Counted from the stretch's first letter, positions 7,013-15,384 are shown. The stretch is DNA of 20,067 bases from an uncultured Sphingobacteriaceae bacterium (GCA_937875035.1 CALNCF010000147.1:1-20067), one strand, 5' to 3'. Notes: generated from the sequence alone by a model not told the origin. Program-made: numbers and translations.

Positions 7013-8087
7013 GGGTAAGTATACCCGCTATACCTTTTCCGGAACGGAAGGTAACCAGGGCCCGTACCGTTTAAAAGGCGACAATAACGAAACCTTTATT
7101 ATCGTGCTGGCCGGAACGGAACGGGTGTACATCGACGGGATGCTGATGAAGCGTGGCGAAGACCAGGATTACGTGATCGACTACAATACAGCGGAGCTAC
7201 GCTTCACCCAGAAACGCCTCATTACCCAATACTCCCGGATCTCGGTAGAGTACGAATATTCCGACCGGAATTATTCCCGCTCACTGCTTTACCTCAACAA
7301 CGAATTCCGCCGCAACAAGCTTGCCCTGCGGGTGAACTTCTATTCGGAGCAGGACAGCCGGAATCAGCCCCTGTTGCAGGAGCTGGACGATGAGCAGAAA
7401 CGTTTTTTAAGTAATATTGGCGACAACCTGCAAGACGCCTTCTACCCGAATGTCGACAGCCTCGGTTTTAACCCCAACGAAATCCGGTATAAAAAGACCG
7501 ACAGCCTCGGCTATACCATCTATGTGTATTCGGTAAACCCCGACAGTGCGGTGTACCGCCTGGGCTTTACGCAGGTGGGCGCAGGCAAGGGCAATTATGT
7601 ACAGGCCAATACCATTGCCAATGGAAAAGTGTTTACCTGGGTAGCTCCGGCTGGCGGCATTCCCCAGGGAGATTACGAGCCCATCGTGCTGCTCATCACC
7701 CCGAAAAAAAGCCAGCTCCTTACCTACGCCGCCGACTATGAGCTCAGCGCGCAAACGAAGCTCAGCTTCGAAGGAGCATTCAGCAACCAGGACCAGAACC
7801 TGTATTCATCCCTCGGGAATGCCGACAACACCGGCTTCGCTTCGCGCACGACCCTCAGCAATAAAAAGATGCTGCGAAAGGACTCCCTGCGTACCCTGAA
7901 CTGGGCCTCATCGGTAGCGGTAGAGTTTACGGATAAGAATTTCCGTCCCCTCGAACGTTACCGCCCCGTAGAGTTTGAACGCGAATTCAATATTGCATCC
8001 ACGGCAACACGGGCTAATGAGCTGCATCTACCGGGATCGAACGCAATAACCTGCCGGTGTTGCAATACCAGTTCAATACGTTTCTGA
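7005..8087 (+). CDS. Large predicted outer-membrane protein, fragment 2 (middle)
   Basis: This is the middle section of the broken outer-membrane protein gene, nominally starting at GTG 7005, which is probably not a real start. The translation begins as a natural continuation of fragment 1 (VAKGKYTRYTFSGTEG). It contains a segment, YIDGMLMKRGEDQDYVIDY, that looks like a beta-rich domain with a D-x-x-Y loop. It then runs through alternating hydrophobic/polar beta-strand patterns (for example LRVNFYSEQDSRN and TKLSFEGAFSNQDQN), as expected for the start of a barrel. The last 15 or so residues (rich in Cys, Asn and Ser) do not fit the preceding composition. Good sense resumes in another frame from about 8024, so one base appears to be missing near 8021-8045. 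Confidence 0.65.
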   Translation: MAKGKYTRYTFSGTEGNQGPYRLKGDNNETFIIVLAGTERVYIDGMLMKRGEDQDYVIDYNTAELRFTQKRLITQYSRISVEYEYSDRNYSRSLLYLNNEFRRNKLALRVNFYSEQDSRNQPLLQELDDEQKRFLSNIGDNLQDAFYPNVDSLGFNPNEIRYKKTDSLGYTIYVYSVNPDSAVYRLGFTQVGAGKGNYVQANTIANGKVFTWVAPAGGIPQGDYEPIVLLITPKKSQLLTYAADYELSAQTKLSFEGAFSNQDQNLYSSLGNADNTGFASRTTLSNKKMLRKDSLRTLNWASSVAVEFTDKNFRPLERYRPVEFEREFNIASTATRANELHLPGSNAITCRCCNTSSIRF

Positions 8088-9676
8088 AGGATACCCTGTA
8101 TCGCGGTTTCCAGCAGGTATTGAGGTCCGATCTCCGCCTGAAAAAGCTGGCGTTCCGGTCGGCAGTGAGCTTGCTGAACAGCGAAGAAAGTAATAGCAGC
8201 TCCTATTATTTCAAGCACGCATTCGATCTGAGCCGGGAATGGAAATACGTAGTGACCGGGCTCGCGGAAGAATCTGAGCTCAACCGCTTTCGCGCAGGCG
8301 CTGCGGATACCCTGAGCATCCGCAGCTTTGCCTTTCAGCAATACACCGCTTACCTGCAAAACCCCGCCGCATGGACCAATAAGTACCGCCTGGATTATAC
8401 GCTGCGCGAAGACCGTTTACCGCTTGGCAACAGCTTTCGTTCATCCACCATTGGGCAGACCTTGAACTTCAATACCGAGCTGAACATCAACACGAACTCC
8501 AGGCTTTCGCTGGGAGCCACCTACCGTAAGCTGGAAGTACAGCAGGATGCTTCCGGAAAGAAGCCCGAAGAGTCGGTGCTGGCCCGGGCACAGTACGATT
8601 TTAGCGCATGGAAAGGCTTCCTGAGCTCCAACACCTATTATGAGATCGGTACCGGGCAGGAGCCGAAGCGTGAGTATACCTATGTACAGGTGCCCGCCGG
8701 GCAGGGTGTATATATCCATGTGGATTACAACGGGAACGGCATTAAGGAGCTGAACGAATTTGAGATCGCCAAATTTGCCTACGAAGCCGATTACATCCGG
8801 GTATATGTCGTATCGACAGACTTTGTACGAACCAATGCCACCGTCTTCAGCGAAACGCTGAACCTGTATCCCGAACGCGTATGGGGAAACCGTACCGGCC
8901 TGCGCAGGCTGGTGTCCCGTTTTTCTAACCAGACAGCCCTCAAGATCGACCGGAAGATCCTCAATAATTCAAATGAATCATCCTTTAACCCCTTCGATAC
9001 CCGCGTGGCCGATACCAGCCTGATCACCCTGAACTCTTCATGGCGGAACACCTTCTTCTTTAAGCGCACCGACCCGGTGTTCGGGGCGGATTATACCTTT
9101 CAGAATACCAGCAACAAATCCTTGCTTTCGAATGGCTTCGATACCCGCACACGTGAAGAGCATACCCTGCGCACCCGCTGGAATTTTGTACGCTCCCTGG
9201 GCTTGCAGGTACAGGCAAGCCGCGGAACCAAGACCTATGCTTCGCAATTGCTCACCGACAAGAATTTTGAGATTGCCTTCACCGGGATCAGTCCCGAGCT
9301 AAGCTGGCAGCTGAATACGGCGTTCCGCCTCAGCCTTTCGTACGGGTACACCGATCAGCGCAATGCCCCTTCCCTGGGTCCTCAGAAAGCAGTCAACCAG
9401 GTATTGAGCTCAGAAGCCCGGTACAATGCTTCCGGCAAGGGGAGCCTCAGTGCCCGCATCTCCTACATCAACAATTCGTATAACGATGCCACGAATACCC
9501 CCGTTGCCTACGAAATGCTGGATGGCTTGCAGGCAGGCAATAATATGACCTGGAACGCCGTGTTCCAGCGCACCGTAGGCAGTAATTTACAGTTGAATTT
9601 TGTGTATGATGGCAGGCGGTCGCCGGGCGTAAAGGCTATTCATTCGGGAAGTGTGCAGGCACGGGCGTTCTTTTAG
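8057..9676 (+). CDS. Large predicted outer-membrane protein, fragment 3 (C-terminal barrel)
   Basis: This is the C-terminal 539 codons of the broken gene. The nominal start is GTG at 8057, but the same frame makes sense back to about 8024 (GIERNNLPVLQYQF), so it is a continuation rather than a new gene. The sequence is rich in amphipathic beta strands and Tyr/Asn/Ser turns. It includes a short acidic loop DYNGNGIKELNEFE that resembles a calcium-binding D-x-N-x-N-G repeat, and the polypeptide ends in VQARAFF. A terminal aromatic in a beta strand is the usual signal for barrel insertion by the BAM complex. A weak hairpin follows the stop. The function is unknown; coupling to the sensor kinase suggests an envelope role. 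The long undamaged frame suggests recent damage or a sequencing error rather than old decay. Confidence 0.7.
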   Translation: MLQYQFNTFLKDTLYRGFQQVLRSDLRLKKLAFRSAVSLLNSEESNSSSYYFKHAFDLSREWKYVVTGLAEESELNRFRAGAADTLSIRSFAFQQYTAYLQNPAAWTNKYRLDYTLREDRLPLGNSFRSSTIGQTLNFNTELNINTNSRLSLGATYRKLEVQQDASGKKPEESVLARAQYDFSAWKGFLSSNTYYEIGTGQEPKREYTYVQVPAGQGVYIHVDYNGNGIKELNEFEIAKFAYEADYIRVYVVSTDFVRTNATVFSETLNLYPERVWGNRTGLRRLVSRFSNQTALKIDRKILNNSNESSFNPFDTRVADTSLITLNSSWRNTFFFKRTDPVFGADYTFQNTSNKSLLSNGFDTRTREEHTLRTRWNFVRSLGLQVQASRGTKTYASQLLTDKNFEIAFTGISPELSWQLNTAFRLSLSYGYTDQRNAPSLGPQKAVNQVLSSEARYNASGKGSLSARISYINNSYNDATNTPVAYEMLDGLQAGNNMTWNAVFQRTVGSNLQLNFVYDGRRSPGVKAIHSGSVQARAFF

Positions 9677-9691
9677 CCTGCCCTGAAAAAC

Positions 9692-9721
9692 AAAAGCCTC
9701 TCTGAAATCAGAAAGGCCTTT
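9692..9721 (-). terminator. Hairpin terminator between convergent genes, best on the minus strand
   Basis: An imperfect stem forms between AAAAGCCTCTCTGA (9692-9705) and TCAGAAAGGCCTTT (9708-9721), with a mismatch and a one-base bulge. On the minus strand the stem is followed by TTTTGTTTTT, a good U-tract for ending the coiled-coil/DUF1844 operon. On the plus strand the tail is short (CCTTTGC), so it would act only weakly for the outer-membrane protein gene. Confidence 0.6.
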
Positions 9722-9735
9722 GCTAATTAACCTAT

Positions 9736-9756
9736 TTTTGTGGGGAAAACACAAAA
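9736..9756. repeat. Short inverted repeat in the intergenic gap
   Basis: TTTTGTG (9736-9742) and CACAAAA (9750-9756) form a perfect 7-bp inverted repeat with a 7-base spacer. It lies between the terminator and the stop of the coiled-coil gene. It lacks a T-tract on either strand, so it does not look like a terminator; its role is unknown. Confidence 0.5.
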
Positions 9757-9793
9757 TCTTAACGTTGCTTTTCCGCAAGTAGTATCTCTTAAT

Positions 9794-10714
9794 TTATTTT
9801 AAAGTGATGCTTGTCTTCCCGATCGAATTTCCATCGGCATACAGGATCACGTTATAGGTTCCGGAAGGAATGGTAGACGATTTGGTCCAGTAAATGGTAT
9901 AGGTCTGGCCGGCTTTGTTTTCGAAAGCCGCGTTCATCTTGGATGAATATTGAAGATCCTCGCCATCCGCGTTGAACCTGCTGTCAGTTGCATCGGTCAC
10001 CACCAGGGCTTTTCCTTCCGGGTTGATGATCCTCAGGTAAAAATCACGTGTGCCTTGCGGGGCCACCGCATTATCGCCGATCGTAAAGTCTACCCTGATC
10101 TTCTCCAGGTTCTTTGCGCGGTCAGTTTCTACTTCCTTACCGCTCGAACGTAAACGGATACCCTGCGCGTTCAGCGAAGCGGTTTTGAGCAGCGAAGCCA
10201 CGGCCACCTTATTGGATAGGGAAATATTCTGGTTCAACAGCTCGCTCGATTTTTTCTGCTCGGTCTGCACGCTCGATTTCAGGTTGCTGTTCTCAGAAGC
10301 CAGCATCTCGTTCTCCTTCTTCAGCTCGTTGATCTCACCCTGGTATTTACGGATATAGTAACGCAGCTGGTCGATCTCGTTACGCGCCTTCTCCAGCTCA
10401 CCTGCGGTCAGGTTTCCGCGTTTTAATGCGTTCTGAAGCTGGAGCACCTTGCCTTTCAGCTCTTCATCCTTCGCCATCAGCGTAGAGTTCAGCGAATCGG
10501 CATTGGCTGTCGTTTCGTTCAGCTCTACTTCCAGCTGGTCGAGCTGCGACTGCAGTTTCATCTTCTCATCGCTGGTCTGGACATAACGGGTTTCCACTTT
10601 GTCCTTCTGCATCCACATGAACACGTTGGTAGCGATCAGTGCAACGATCACCGCCAGTAAAATGTAGATCTTTTTCGTGTCCTTCTGGGGAGCTTTTTCT
10701 TCATTCATATTCAT
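9794..10714 (-). CDS. Membrane-anchored coiled-coil protein of unknown function (306 aa)
   Basis: The layout is a short charged cytoplasmic N-terminus (about 1-16), a single helix (about 17-34, IYILLAVIVALIATNVFMW), a long predicted coiled coil (about 45-175, rich in Leu, Glu, Lys and Gln in heptads), and a C-terminal domain of about 110 residues. That last domain (from IRVDFTIGDN to SITLK) has beta-sandwich-like strands with FYLRIINPEGKAL and GTYNVILYADG. By hydrophobicity it would be a single-pass inner-membrane protein with its coiled coil reaching into the periplasm. I recognise no named family; it resembles lineage-restricted hypothetical proteins sometimes labelled SMC-like only because of the coiled coil. 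It is the second gene after the DUF1844 gene (33-bp gap), under the promoter at 11026-11055. A second Met two codons in is an equally possible start. Confidence 0.8.
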   Translation of the reverse strand: MNMNEEKAPQKDTKKIYILLAVIVALIATNVFMWMQKDKVETRYVQTSDEKMKLQSQLDQLEVELNETTANADSLNSTLMAKDEELKGKVLQLQNALKRGNLTAGELEKARNEIDQLRYYIRKYQGEINELKKENEMLASENSNLKSSVQTEQKKSSELLNQNISLSNKVAVASLLKTASLNAQGIRLRSSGKEVETDRAKNLEKIRVDFTIGDNAVAPQGTRDFYLRIINPEGKALVVTDATDSRFNADGEDLQYSSKMNAAFENKAGQTYTIYWTKSSTIPSGTYNVILYADGNSIGKTSITLK

Positions 10715-10747
10715 AATACAATTCTTTAATTGCGTTTGGTATTGATC

Positions 10748-11002
10748 TTATTTGTTCGCTTCTTCCACGTAATTAAGCCGCAGATCGGTCAGGTACGTGT
10801 TCAGCAGGCGGTCTGTTTCCGGGCTTAAATTGCCCTTGGTTTTAGCGCGGATCATCTCCAGCATATCAATGGCATTCTGCGCCTGCTCCATATTCCGTTC
10901 GATCTTGTTGCTTACCGGGTGAAGGATCTTTCCCATTCCCTGCATGGCAGTAGAATAGAAAATATACATCAGCTGGGCGAATAACTGTTCATCTTTATCC
11001 AT
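10748..11002 (-). CDS. DUF1844 family protein (84 aa)
   Basis: This is a small soluble helical protein of the DUF1844 family, whose molecular role is not known. The match rests on the family pattern: LFAQLMYIFYSTAMQGMGKI, then HPVSNKIERNMEQAQNAIDML with conserved acidic and amide positions, then EMIRAKTKGNLSPE and the closing LRLNYVEE. The length of 84 residues is normal. It is the first gene of a two-gene minus-strand unit with the membrane coiled-coil protein, and a promoter with correct spacing lies 24 bases upstream of its ATG. It is divergent from the methyltransferase gene. Confidence 0.85.
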   Translation of the reverse strand: MDKDEQLFAQLMYIFYSTAMQGMGKILHPVSNKIERNMEQAQNAIDMLEMIRAKTKGNLSPETDRLLNTYLTDLRLNYVEEANK

Positions 11003-11025
11003 ATTCGTGCTACGTTTTGCGACAT

Positions 11026-11055
11026 CAAATATATTAATTTTTAGTATTGCGGAAA
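11026..11055 (-). promoter_or_regulatory. Bacteroidota-type promoter of the DUF1844 / coiled-coil operon
   Basis: The minus strand shows TTTC (11052-11055), then 18 bases, then TATATTTG (11026-11033). The -7 element matches TAnnTTTG exactly and the -33 element has one mismatch to TTTG. The ATG at 11002 follows after 23 bases. Confidence 0.6.
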
Positions 11056-11090
11056 TCCGTCATTAAAACGTATCCAAACTATAATATTAT

Positions 11091-11669
11091 ATGAGCTTTT
11101 CAAAGGAATACTGGAACAAACGCTACCTCGACGGGCAAGACGGCTGGGACATCGGGGAAATATCTTCCCCATTGAAGGAATATTTTAAACAATTAGGCGA
11201 TAAAGAAATGCGGATACTCATCCCGGGCTGCGGAAACGCCTATGAAGCGATCTGCCTGATGAGCCAGGGTTTTACAAACGTATTCGTGCTGGATTATTCG
11301 GATGTGGTGATGGAACGTTTTCGCAAAGCCTTTCCCACATTCCCCCGTTCGCACATGATCACCGCCGATTTCTTTGAGCATACCGGGCAATACGACCTGA
11401 TCGTCGAACAAACATTCTTCTGCGCGCTTCAGCCGGAGCAGCGCAGCGATTACGCGCGGCAGATGCACGCGCTGCTGGTGCCCGGCGGACGCTTATCCGG
11501 TATGCTCTTTACCGCTGAGTTTAAGGAAAGCCCGCCCTTTGGCGGAACCACGGAAGAATATGAAGGGTATTTCAGGCCTTTCTTTGAATTTCATACATGG
11601 GCTGCCTGCTATAACTCCATCGCTCCGAGGCAAGGCCGCGAATGGTTTATGATCCTCCGGAAGAAATAA
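11091..11669 (+). CDS. TPMT-like SAM-dependent methyltransferase (192 aa)
   Basis: This is a predicted cytoplasmic methyltransferase of the thiopurine S-methyltransferase (TPMT) superfamily, a group that methylates thiol, selenium, tellurium or other small acceptors; the substrate here is unknown. Supporting features are the N-terminal YWNKRYLDGQDGWDIG (the family W-x-x-R-Y and GWD motifs), SAM-binding motif I RILIPGCGNAYEA (residues 41-53), the acidic residue after strand two (VFVLDYS, Asp69), and DLIVEQTFFCAL with Glu106 in the motif IV position. PGGRLSGMLF and GGTTEEYEGYF complete the family pattern. The length is slightly short of but close to bacterial TPMT enzymes (about 190-220 residues). 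It stands alone, divergent from the DUF1844 operon and convergent with the penicillin acylase gene, sharing one hairpin with it. Confidence 0.88.
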   Translation: MSFSKEYWNKRYLDGQDGWDIGEISSPLKEYFKQLGDKEMRILIPGCGNAYEAICLMSQGFTNVFVLDYSDVVMERFRKAFPTFPRSHMITADFFEHTGQYDLIVEQTFFCALQPEQRSDYARQMHALLVPGGRLSGMLFTAEFKESPPFGGTTEEYEGYFRPFFEFHTWAACYNSIAPRQGREWFMILRKK

Positions 11670-11696
11670 AAGAATGTGCTGTTCTTGTTCTTTTAT
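11666..11696. terminator. Shared bidirectional hairpin containing both convergent stop codons
   Basis: ATAAAAGAA (11666-11674) and TTCTTTTAT (11688-11696) form a perfect 9-bp inverted repeat with a 13-base loop. The left arm contains the TAA of the methyltransferase gene (11667-11669). The right arm contains, on the minus strand, the TAA of the penicillin acylase gene (11693-11695). AT-rich arms give T-rich 3' arms on both strands, so it may serve as a weak bidirectional terminator. Confidence 0.55.
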
Positions 11697-14128
11697 GGAG
11701 TTTTGGAAACCGATGGCCTGAAGATCAGGGTGCCATAAGCCGATTGCTCGATCTCCTGTTGGTTCATCAGCATCAGGCGGTATTCGCCGCGCAGGTACAT
11801 CTTTGCCTGGTCGCTGTAGAAAGGGCTCATCGGGTTCCCGCTTTGCCCGGTAGGCAATACGCTCCGCGCGTGCTCCACATCGGCAAAATCAATAATGGTA
11901 CGCATGGCCGGGCCGCTGTTTGCCGGGTACAGGCCCTCCGAGTTCAGGTGGAACCCGCTCTGGTTGAGCACCTCGTAAGCAGCAGGCGCAGGGAAAGGAC
12001 CCACATTGAAGAATTTGTTCAGAGGCTTCATCTTACCCATAGGATGCGGATGCTCCAGGGTATGCACCCGGCTCCACTGCCAGTCGTTCACATTCTTACC
12101 CAACTGTTTTTCCAGGGCTGTCACCGCGCTGCGGAATGATTGTAGAAAGATATCCTTCCGGGTTTCTTTCTCACTGGTGTTCACATTGTCCCACCACAGG
12201 GAAGAATCGTTCTTTAAAAGAGTTTCTGTAGATGATCGTAAGATGAACGTATGCAGGAGATTCCTGAAATCTTCTTCTCCCAGCTCATCTTCAAAAGTCT
12301 GTTTCATGATCTGGTACAACAGACCGTAATAAATAGCCGGAGCGATGTCGTTCAGCTGGTGGTCACCCTTCCAGATCGCCAGTACGGCCAGGGCTTTTTT
12401 CTCATTGACGCTTCCGTTCGCTTCTATATCCTCTGAGATTTGCTGAAGAATACTCTCCGTATTGTTAACCCCCGAAGGAGAGATCATGTCGTACTGCATC
12501 GTGGCAAAATCATCTGCCGAAAACTTCCTGAATTCTTTCAGGTAAGACAGGATCTGCTTGGCCCGGTCATCGATCATATAATAGCCCGGCCATAAAGCGC
12601 CGTTCTTAATGTCAGGCTGGTTGTTTGCCGAATATACATACCCCGAAGGCGGGTTCTCCGATTTCGGGTTCTCATCGAAGGAATAATATCCCGCAGGGTC
12701 GTCCTTGCCCGAAGCACCGTCGAGTATGGTCACCGGGTTTACGTGTGCGGCACGTTTCAGCTGCTTGGCGGCCGCATACCAGGCAATGTTCCCGGCAGCA
12801 TCACCATACATGACGTTCAGCCCGGGCGCAACAATCCGTGCAGGGCCGTTCCGGAACTCCGCTATGTTTTTAGCCCTTGCCATTTCGTAGGTCACTTCCA
12901 GCAGCGAGCTTGGAAATTTCAGGTAGGTCCAGAAGAAAGCCACAGGATCTTTTTCATGCTTCGCCACATCATCCATAGCCGGGTTGATCACTGGTCCGTG
13001 GCGCGTGGTCCTCACCTCGAACATTACATCTTCTTCACCCTTTACGCGGATGGTATCTGTACGTTTCTGCATATCCTCCCAGTGATTGATCGCCCATACC
13101 TGGTCCGGGTTATCAGGGTTCACCTGCTCCCGGTAAAAATCAATGTCATCATTCTCAAACATGGTGAGTCCCCAGGTCGTGGTACGTGTATGACCCAGCG
13201 CGGCAAAGGGAAAGCCGCCGAGGTGATTGCCATAGAAGCTGAAGCCCGGGCATTCGAGGTGGGCCTCGTACCAGACTGCCGGCTGGGAATAACCGATGTG
13301 TGTATCGTTGGCAAAGATCACCTTGCCGCTGGCCGATTTGCGGGGAGAAACGATCCAGCTGTTGCTGCCGATAAACAAAGGCACCGGAAGCTTTTCCAGT
13401 ATACGCTGTATACCTGAATATGAATAAGCCAGGTTGAGGGTCTTGCTGCGCATGCGCAATACCTTTTCCACCGGGATCTTTTCATCACCCGGAACATACG
13501 AGGTAATAAGATCACGGGTATAATCGGTGCCCAGCTTTTCTTCAATGCGTGAATAGAGCGGATCTGTTTTGAAGGCCATCGCGAAGCTGAACGACATATA
13601 CCCCGTCACCAGGAAAAGATCTTTGGTCGTATAGCTTTCCTTCGGGATGCCCGCAAGGGTAAACTCGATCGGCGTCTTCCCGTTGTGAAGGTATTCGTTG
13701 ATGCCGCGGAGGTAGGCTTCGGCAGCGACCTTGTTCGCGAGTTTCGCCTGCGTGTTGAAGGCTTCCGCGGAAGCTTCCGCGTGTGCAGTGAGCCCCAGCG
13801 TGCGGAAGAATTTATCTGCCGGTAACAGCTCCTTGCCGAATATTTCCGCCAGCCTCCCGGAGGCCACCCTGCGGATCAGCTCCATCTGGAAAAGCCGGTC
13901 CTGCGCGTGCACATACCCGAAGGCATAATACAGGTCTTCTTCGTTCTGCGCGTAGATATGAGGTACCCCATGCTTGTCGTAGATCACCTTCACCGGCTGT
14001 TTCAGTCCCGGCAGGTCGATATTTCCCGAATACACCGGCTTGCTGTACAGCAAATACGCGTATACCCCGCCAGCCAGTACGGCGATCAGTATGAGCAGTG
14101 ATACAAGGATTCTTTTCACTAATTTCAT
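11693..14128 (-). CDS. Penicillin acylase family protein (Ntn-hydrolase precursor, 811 aa)
   Basis: Enzymes of this family hydrolyse amide bonds of beta-lactams or acyl-homoserine lactones after self-cleavage into alpha and beta chains; the natural substrate here cannot be read from sequence. Residues 5-28 form a signal peptide or anchor helix, so the enzyme acts outside the cytoplasm. The alpha-chain motif KVIYDKHGVPHIYAQ is followed by DLYYAFGYVHAQDRLFQMEL. The expected self-cleavage site is Gly254-Ser255 in LFIGSNSW, making Ser255 the N-terminal nucleophile of the beta chain. GLTMFENDDIDFY and, near residues 499-503, YSANNQPD carry further conserved positions, including the oxyanion Asn. 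At 811 residues it matches the family. It is the last gene of the porX-tsaE-ald run, 32 bp after the dehydrogenase gene, and its TAA lies in the shared hairpin. Confidence 0.92.
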   Translation of the reverse strand: MKLVKRILVSLLILIAVLAGGVYAYLLYSKPVYSGNIDLPGLKQPVKVIYDKHGVPHIYAQNEEDLYYAFGYVHAQDRLFQMELIRRVASGRLAEIFGKELLPADKFFRTLGLTAHAEASAEAFNTQAKLANKVAAEAYLRGINEYLHNGKTPIEFTLAGIPKESYTTKDLFLVTGYMSFSFAMAFKTDPLYSRIEEKLGTDYTRDLITSYVPGDEKIPVEKVLRMRSKTLNLAYSYSGIQRILEKLPVPLFIGSNSWIVSPRKSASGKVIFANDTHIGYSQPAVWYEAHLECPGFSFYGNHLGGFPFAALGHTRTTTWGLTMFENDDIDFYREQVNPDNPDQVWAINHWEDMQKRTDTIRVKGEEDVMFEVRTTRHGPVINPAMDDVAKHEKDPVAFFWTYLKFPSSLLEVTYEMARAKNIAEFRNGPARIVAPGLNVMYGDAAGNIAWYAAAKQLKRAAHVNPVTILDGASGKDDPAGYYSFDENPKSENPPSGYVYSANNQPDIKNGALWPGYYMIDDRAKQILSYLKEFRKFSADDFATMQYDMISPSGVNNTESILQQISEDIEANGSVNEKKALAVLAIWKGDHQLNDIAPAIYYGLLYQIMKQTFEDELGEEDFRNLLHTFILRSSTETLLKNDSSLWWDNVNTSEKETRKDIFLQSFRSAVTALEKQLGKNVNDWQWSRVHTLEHPHPMGKMKPLNKFFNVGPFPAPAAYEVLNQSGFHLNSEGLYPANSGPAMRTIIDFADVEHARSVLPTGQSGNPMSPFYSDQAKMYLRGEYRLMLMNQQEIEQSAYGTLIFRPSVSKTP

Positions 14129-14160
14129 GTGTACAGCGGTTATCGGTAAAAGTCACCGTT

Positions 14161-15384
14161 TTATACCTGTGCGGCTACCAGCAGGTCCAGGTCCTTTAAC
14201 GGCAGGTTAAACGTGGTTGAGATATACTTATTGGTGATATGACCATTGTAAATATACACCCCGTTACGCACCCCGCTTTTCTCCCAGAGCATATTCTTAA
14301 TACCCCCGGCCTCCCCGATGTCGAGCAGGATCGGAGTGAATATATTGGTAAGTGCATAGGAAGCGGTACGTGCTACCCGCGAAGCAATATTCGGTACGCA
14401 GTAATGGATCACATCATGCTTGCGGAATACAGGTTTGGTATGATTGGTTACATGAGAGGTTTCGAAGCACCCTCCCTGGTCAATGCTGACATCGATAATA
14501 ACCGAGTCGGCCTTCATCTGGCTCACCATATCCTCGGAAACGATACAAGGGCTACGCCCTTCCTTGGCGCGCATTGCCCCGATGGCCACATCGCATTTCG
14601 ATAAGGCTTTCATCAGCACGACCGGTTGCAGCACCGAGGTGAACAGGCGTGTGCCGATGTTGTTCTGGAGCCTGCGTAAATGATAAACAGAATTATCGAA
14701 CACCTTTACATCAGCCCCTAAGGCCAGCGCAGTACGCGCCGCGTACTCGCCTACGGTACCCGCCCCGATGATCACGATCTCGGTCGGCGGAATCCCGGTA
14801 ACACCGCCCAGCATCAGCCCTTTGCCGTTATGTGTGCTGAGCAGCTCGCCCGCGATGTGTATGGACGTGGTACCTACGATCTCGCTCATGGAACGCACAA
14901 TGGTAAGTATCCCCCCTTCGTCGCGAAGGTTCTCGAAAGCAATGGCCGTGATCTTCTTAGCGATCAGCGCCTTGATGTATTCTTCCTTCATCGAAGTGAC
15001 CTGCAAGGCAGAGATCAGGGTTTGACCCGTCTTCATCAGCGCGATCTCTTCGAGGGTAGGCGGGGCAACCTTAATGATGATATCGGCCTGGTACACATCC
15101 TTGGTATCATAAGCGATCCGGCCACCCTCCTCACTATAATCCTGGTCGGGGAACTTGGCAGCATTGCCTGCGGCCGATTCGATCACGACCTCATGACCGT
15201 TGTTCACGAGCAGCCCCACCGAAAGCGGGGTCAGCGCGATACGGTTTTCCTGGAAGGTGATCTCCCTGGGAATTCCTATATACAGGCTGTTTTTGCGTTT
15301 TTTTACTGCCATCAGGGCTTCCTGCGGCATAAGCATGGCCTGGCGGGCAGCTTCAGAAAATCCTTGTTTAGAAGTGGATGCCAT
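14161..15384 (-). CDS. Alanine dehydrogenase-like protein (407 aa)
   Basis: This belongs to the alanine dehydrogenase / PntA N-terminal family; true alanine dehydrogenases interconvert L-alanine and pyruvate using NAD. An N-terminal extension of about 33 residues precedes the family core (LYIGIPREITFQENRIALTP), a form I recall in other Bacteroidota. Substrate-site Arg48 and Lys105 are present (Arg15 and Lys75 of the M. tuberculosis enzyme). The Rossmann loop is GAGTVG (207-212), with Asp230 at the end of the second strand favouring NAD over NADP. VSIDQGGCFE holds the catalytic Asp. The position equal to the catalytic His96 is Gln128 (SALQVTS), so the annotated activity is uncertain. The gene sits between tsaE (73-bp gap) and the penicillin acylase gene (32-bp gap) on the same strand. 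Confidence 0.85.
   Translation of the reverse strand: MASTSKQGFSEAARQAMLMPQEALMAVKKRKNSLYIGIPREITFQENRIALTPLSVGLLVNNGHEVVIESAAGNAAKFPDQDYSEEGGRIAYDTKDVYQADIIIKVAPPTLEEIALMKTGQTLISALQVTSMKEEYIKALIAKKITAIAFENLRDEGGILTIVRSMSEIVGTTSIHIAGELLSTHNGKGLMLGGVTGIPPTEIVIIGAGTVGEYAARTALALGADVKVFDNSVYHLRRLQNNIGTRLFTSVLQPVVLMKALSKCDVAIGAMRAKEGRSPCIVSEDMVSQMKADSVIIDVSIDQGGCFETSHVTNHTKPVFRKHDVIHYCVPNIASRVARTASYALTNIFTPILLDIGEAGGIKNMLWEKSGVRNGVYIYNGHITNKYISTTFNLPLKDLDLLVAAQV

Noticed and set aside
9733..9740. TATTTTTG as a plus-strand -7 promoter element
   Set aside because: It fits TAnnTTTG, but no plus-strand gene follows for over 1.3 kb and no -33 partner is visible.
12743..13417. A 224-codon plus-strand open frame
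   Set aside because: It is antisense to the conserved penicillin acylase gene and shows His/Arg/Pro-rich shadow composition.
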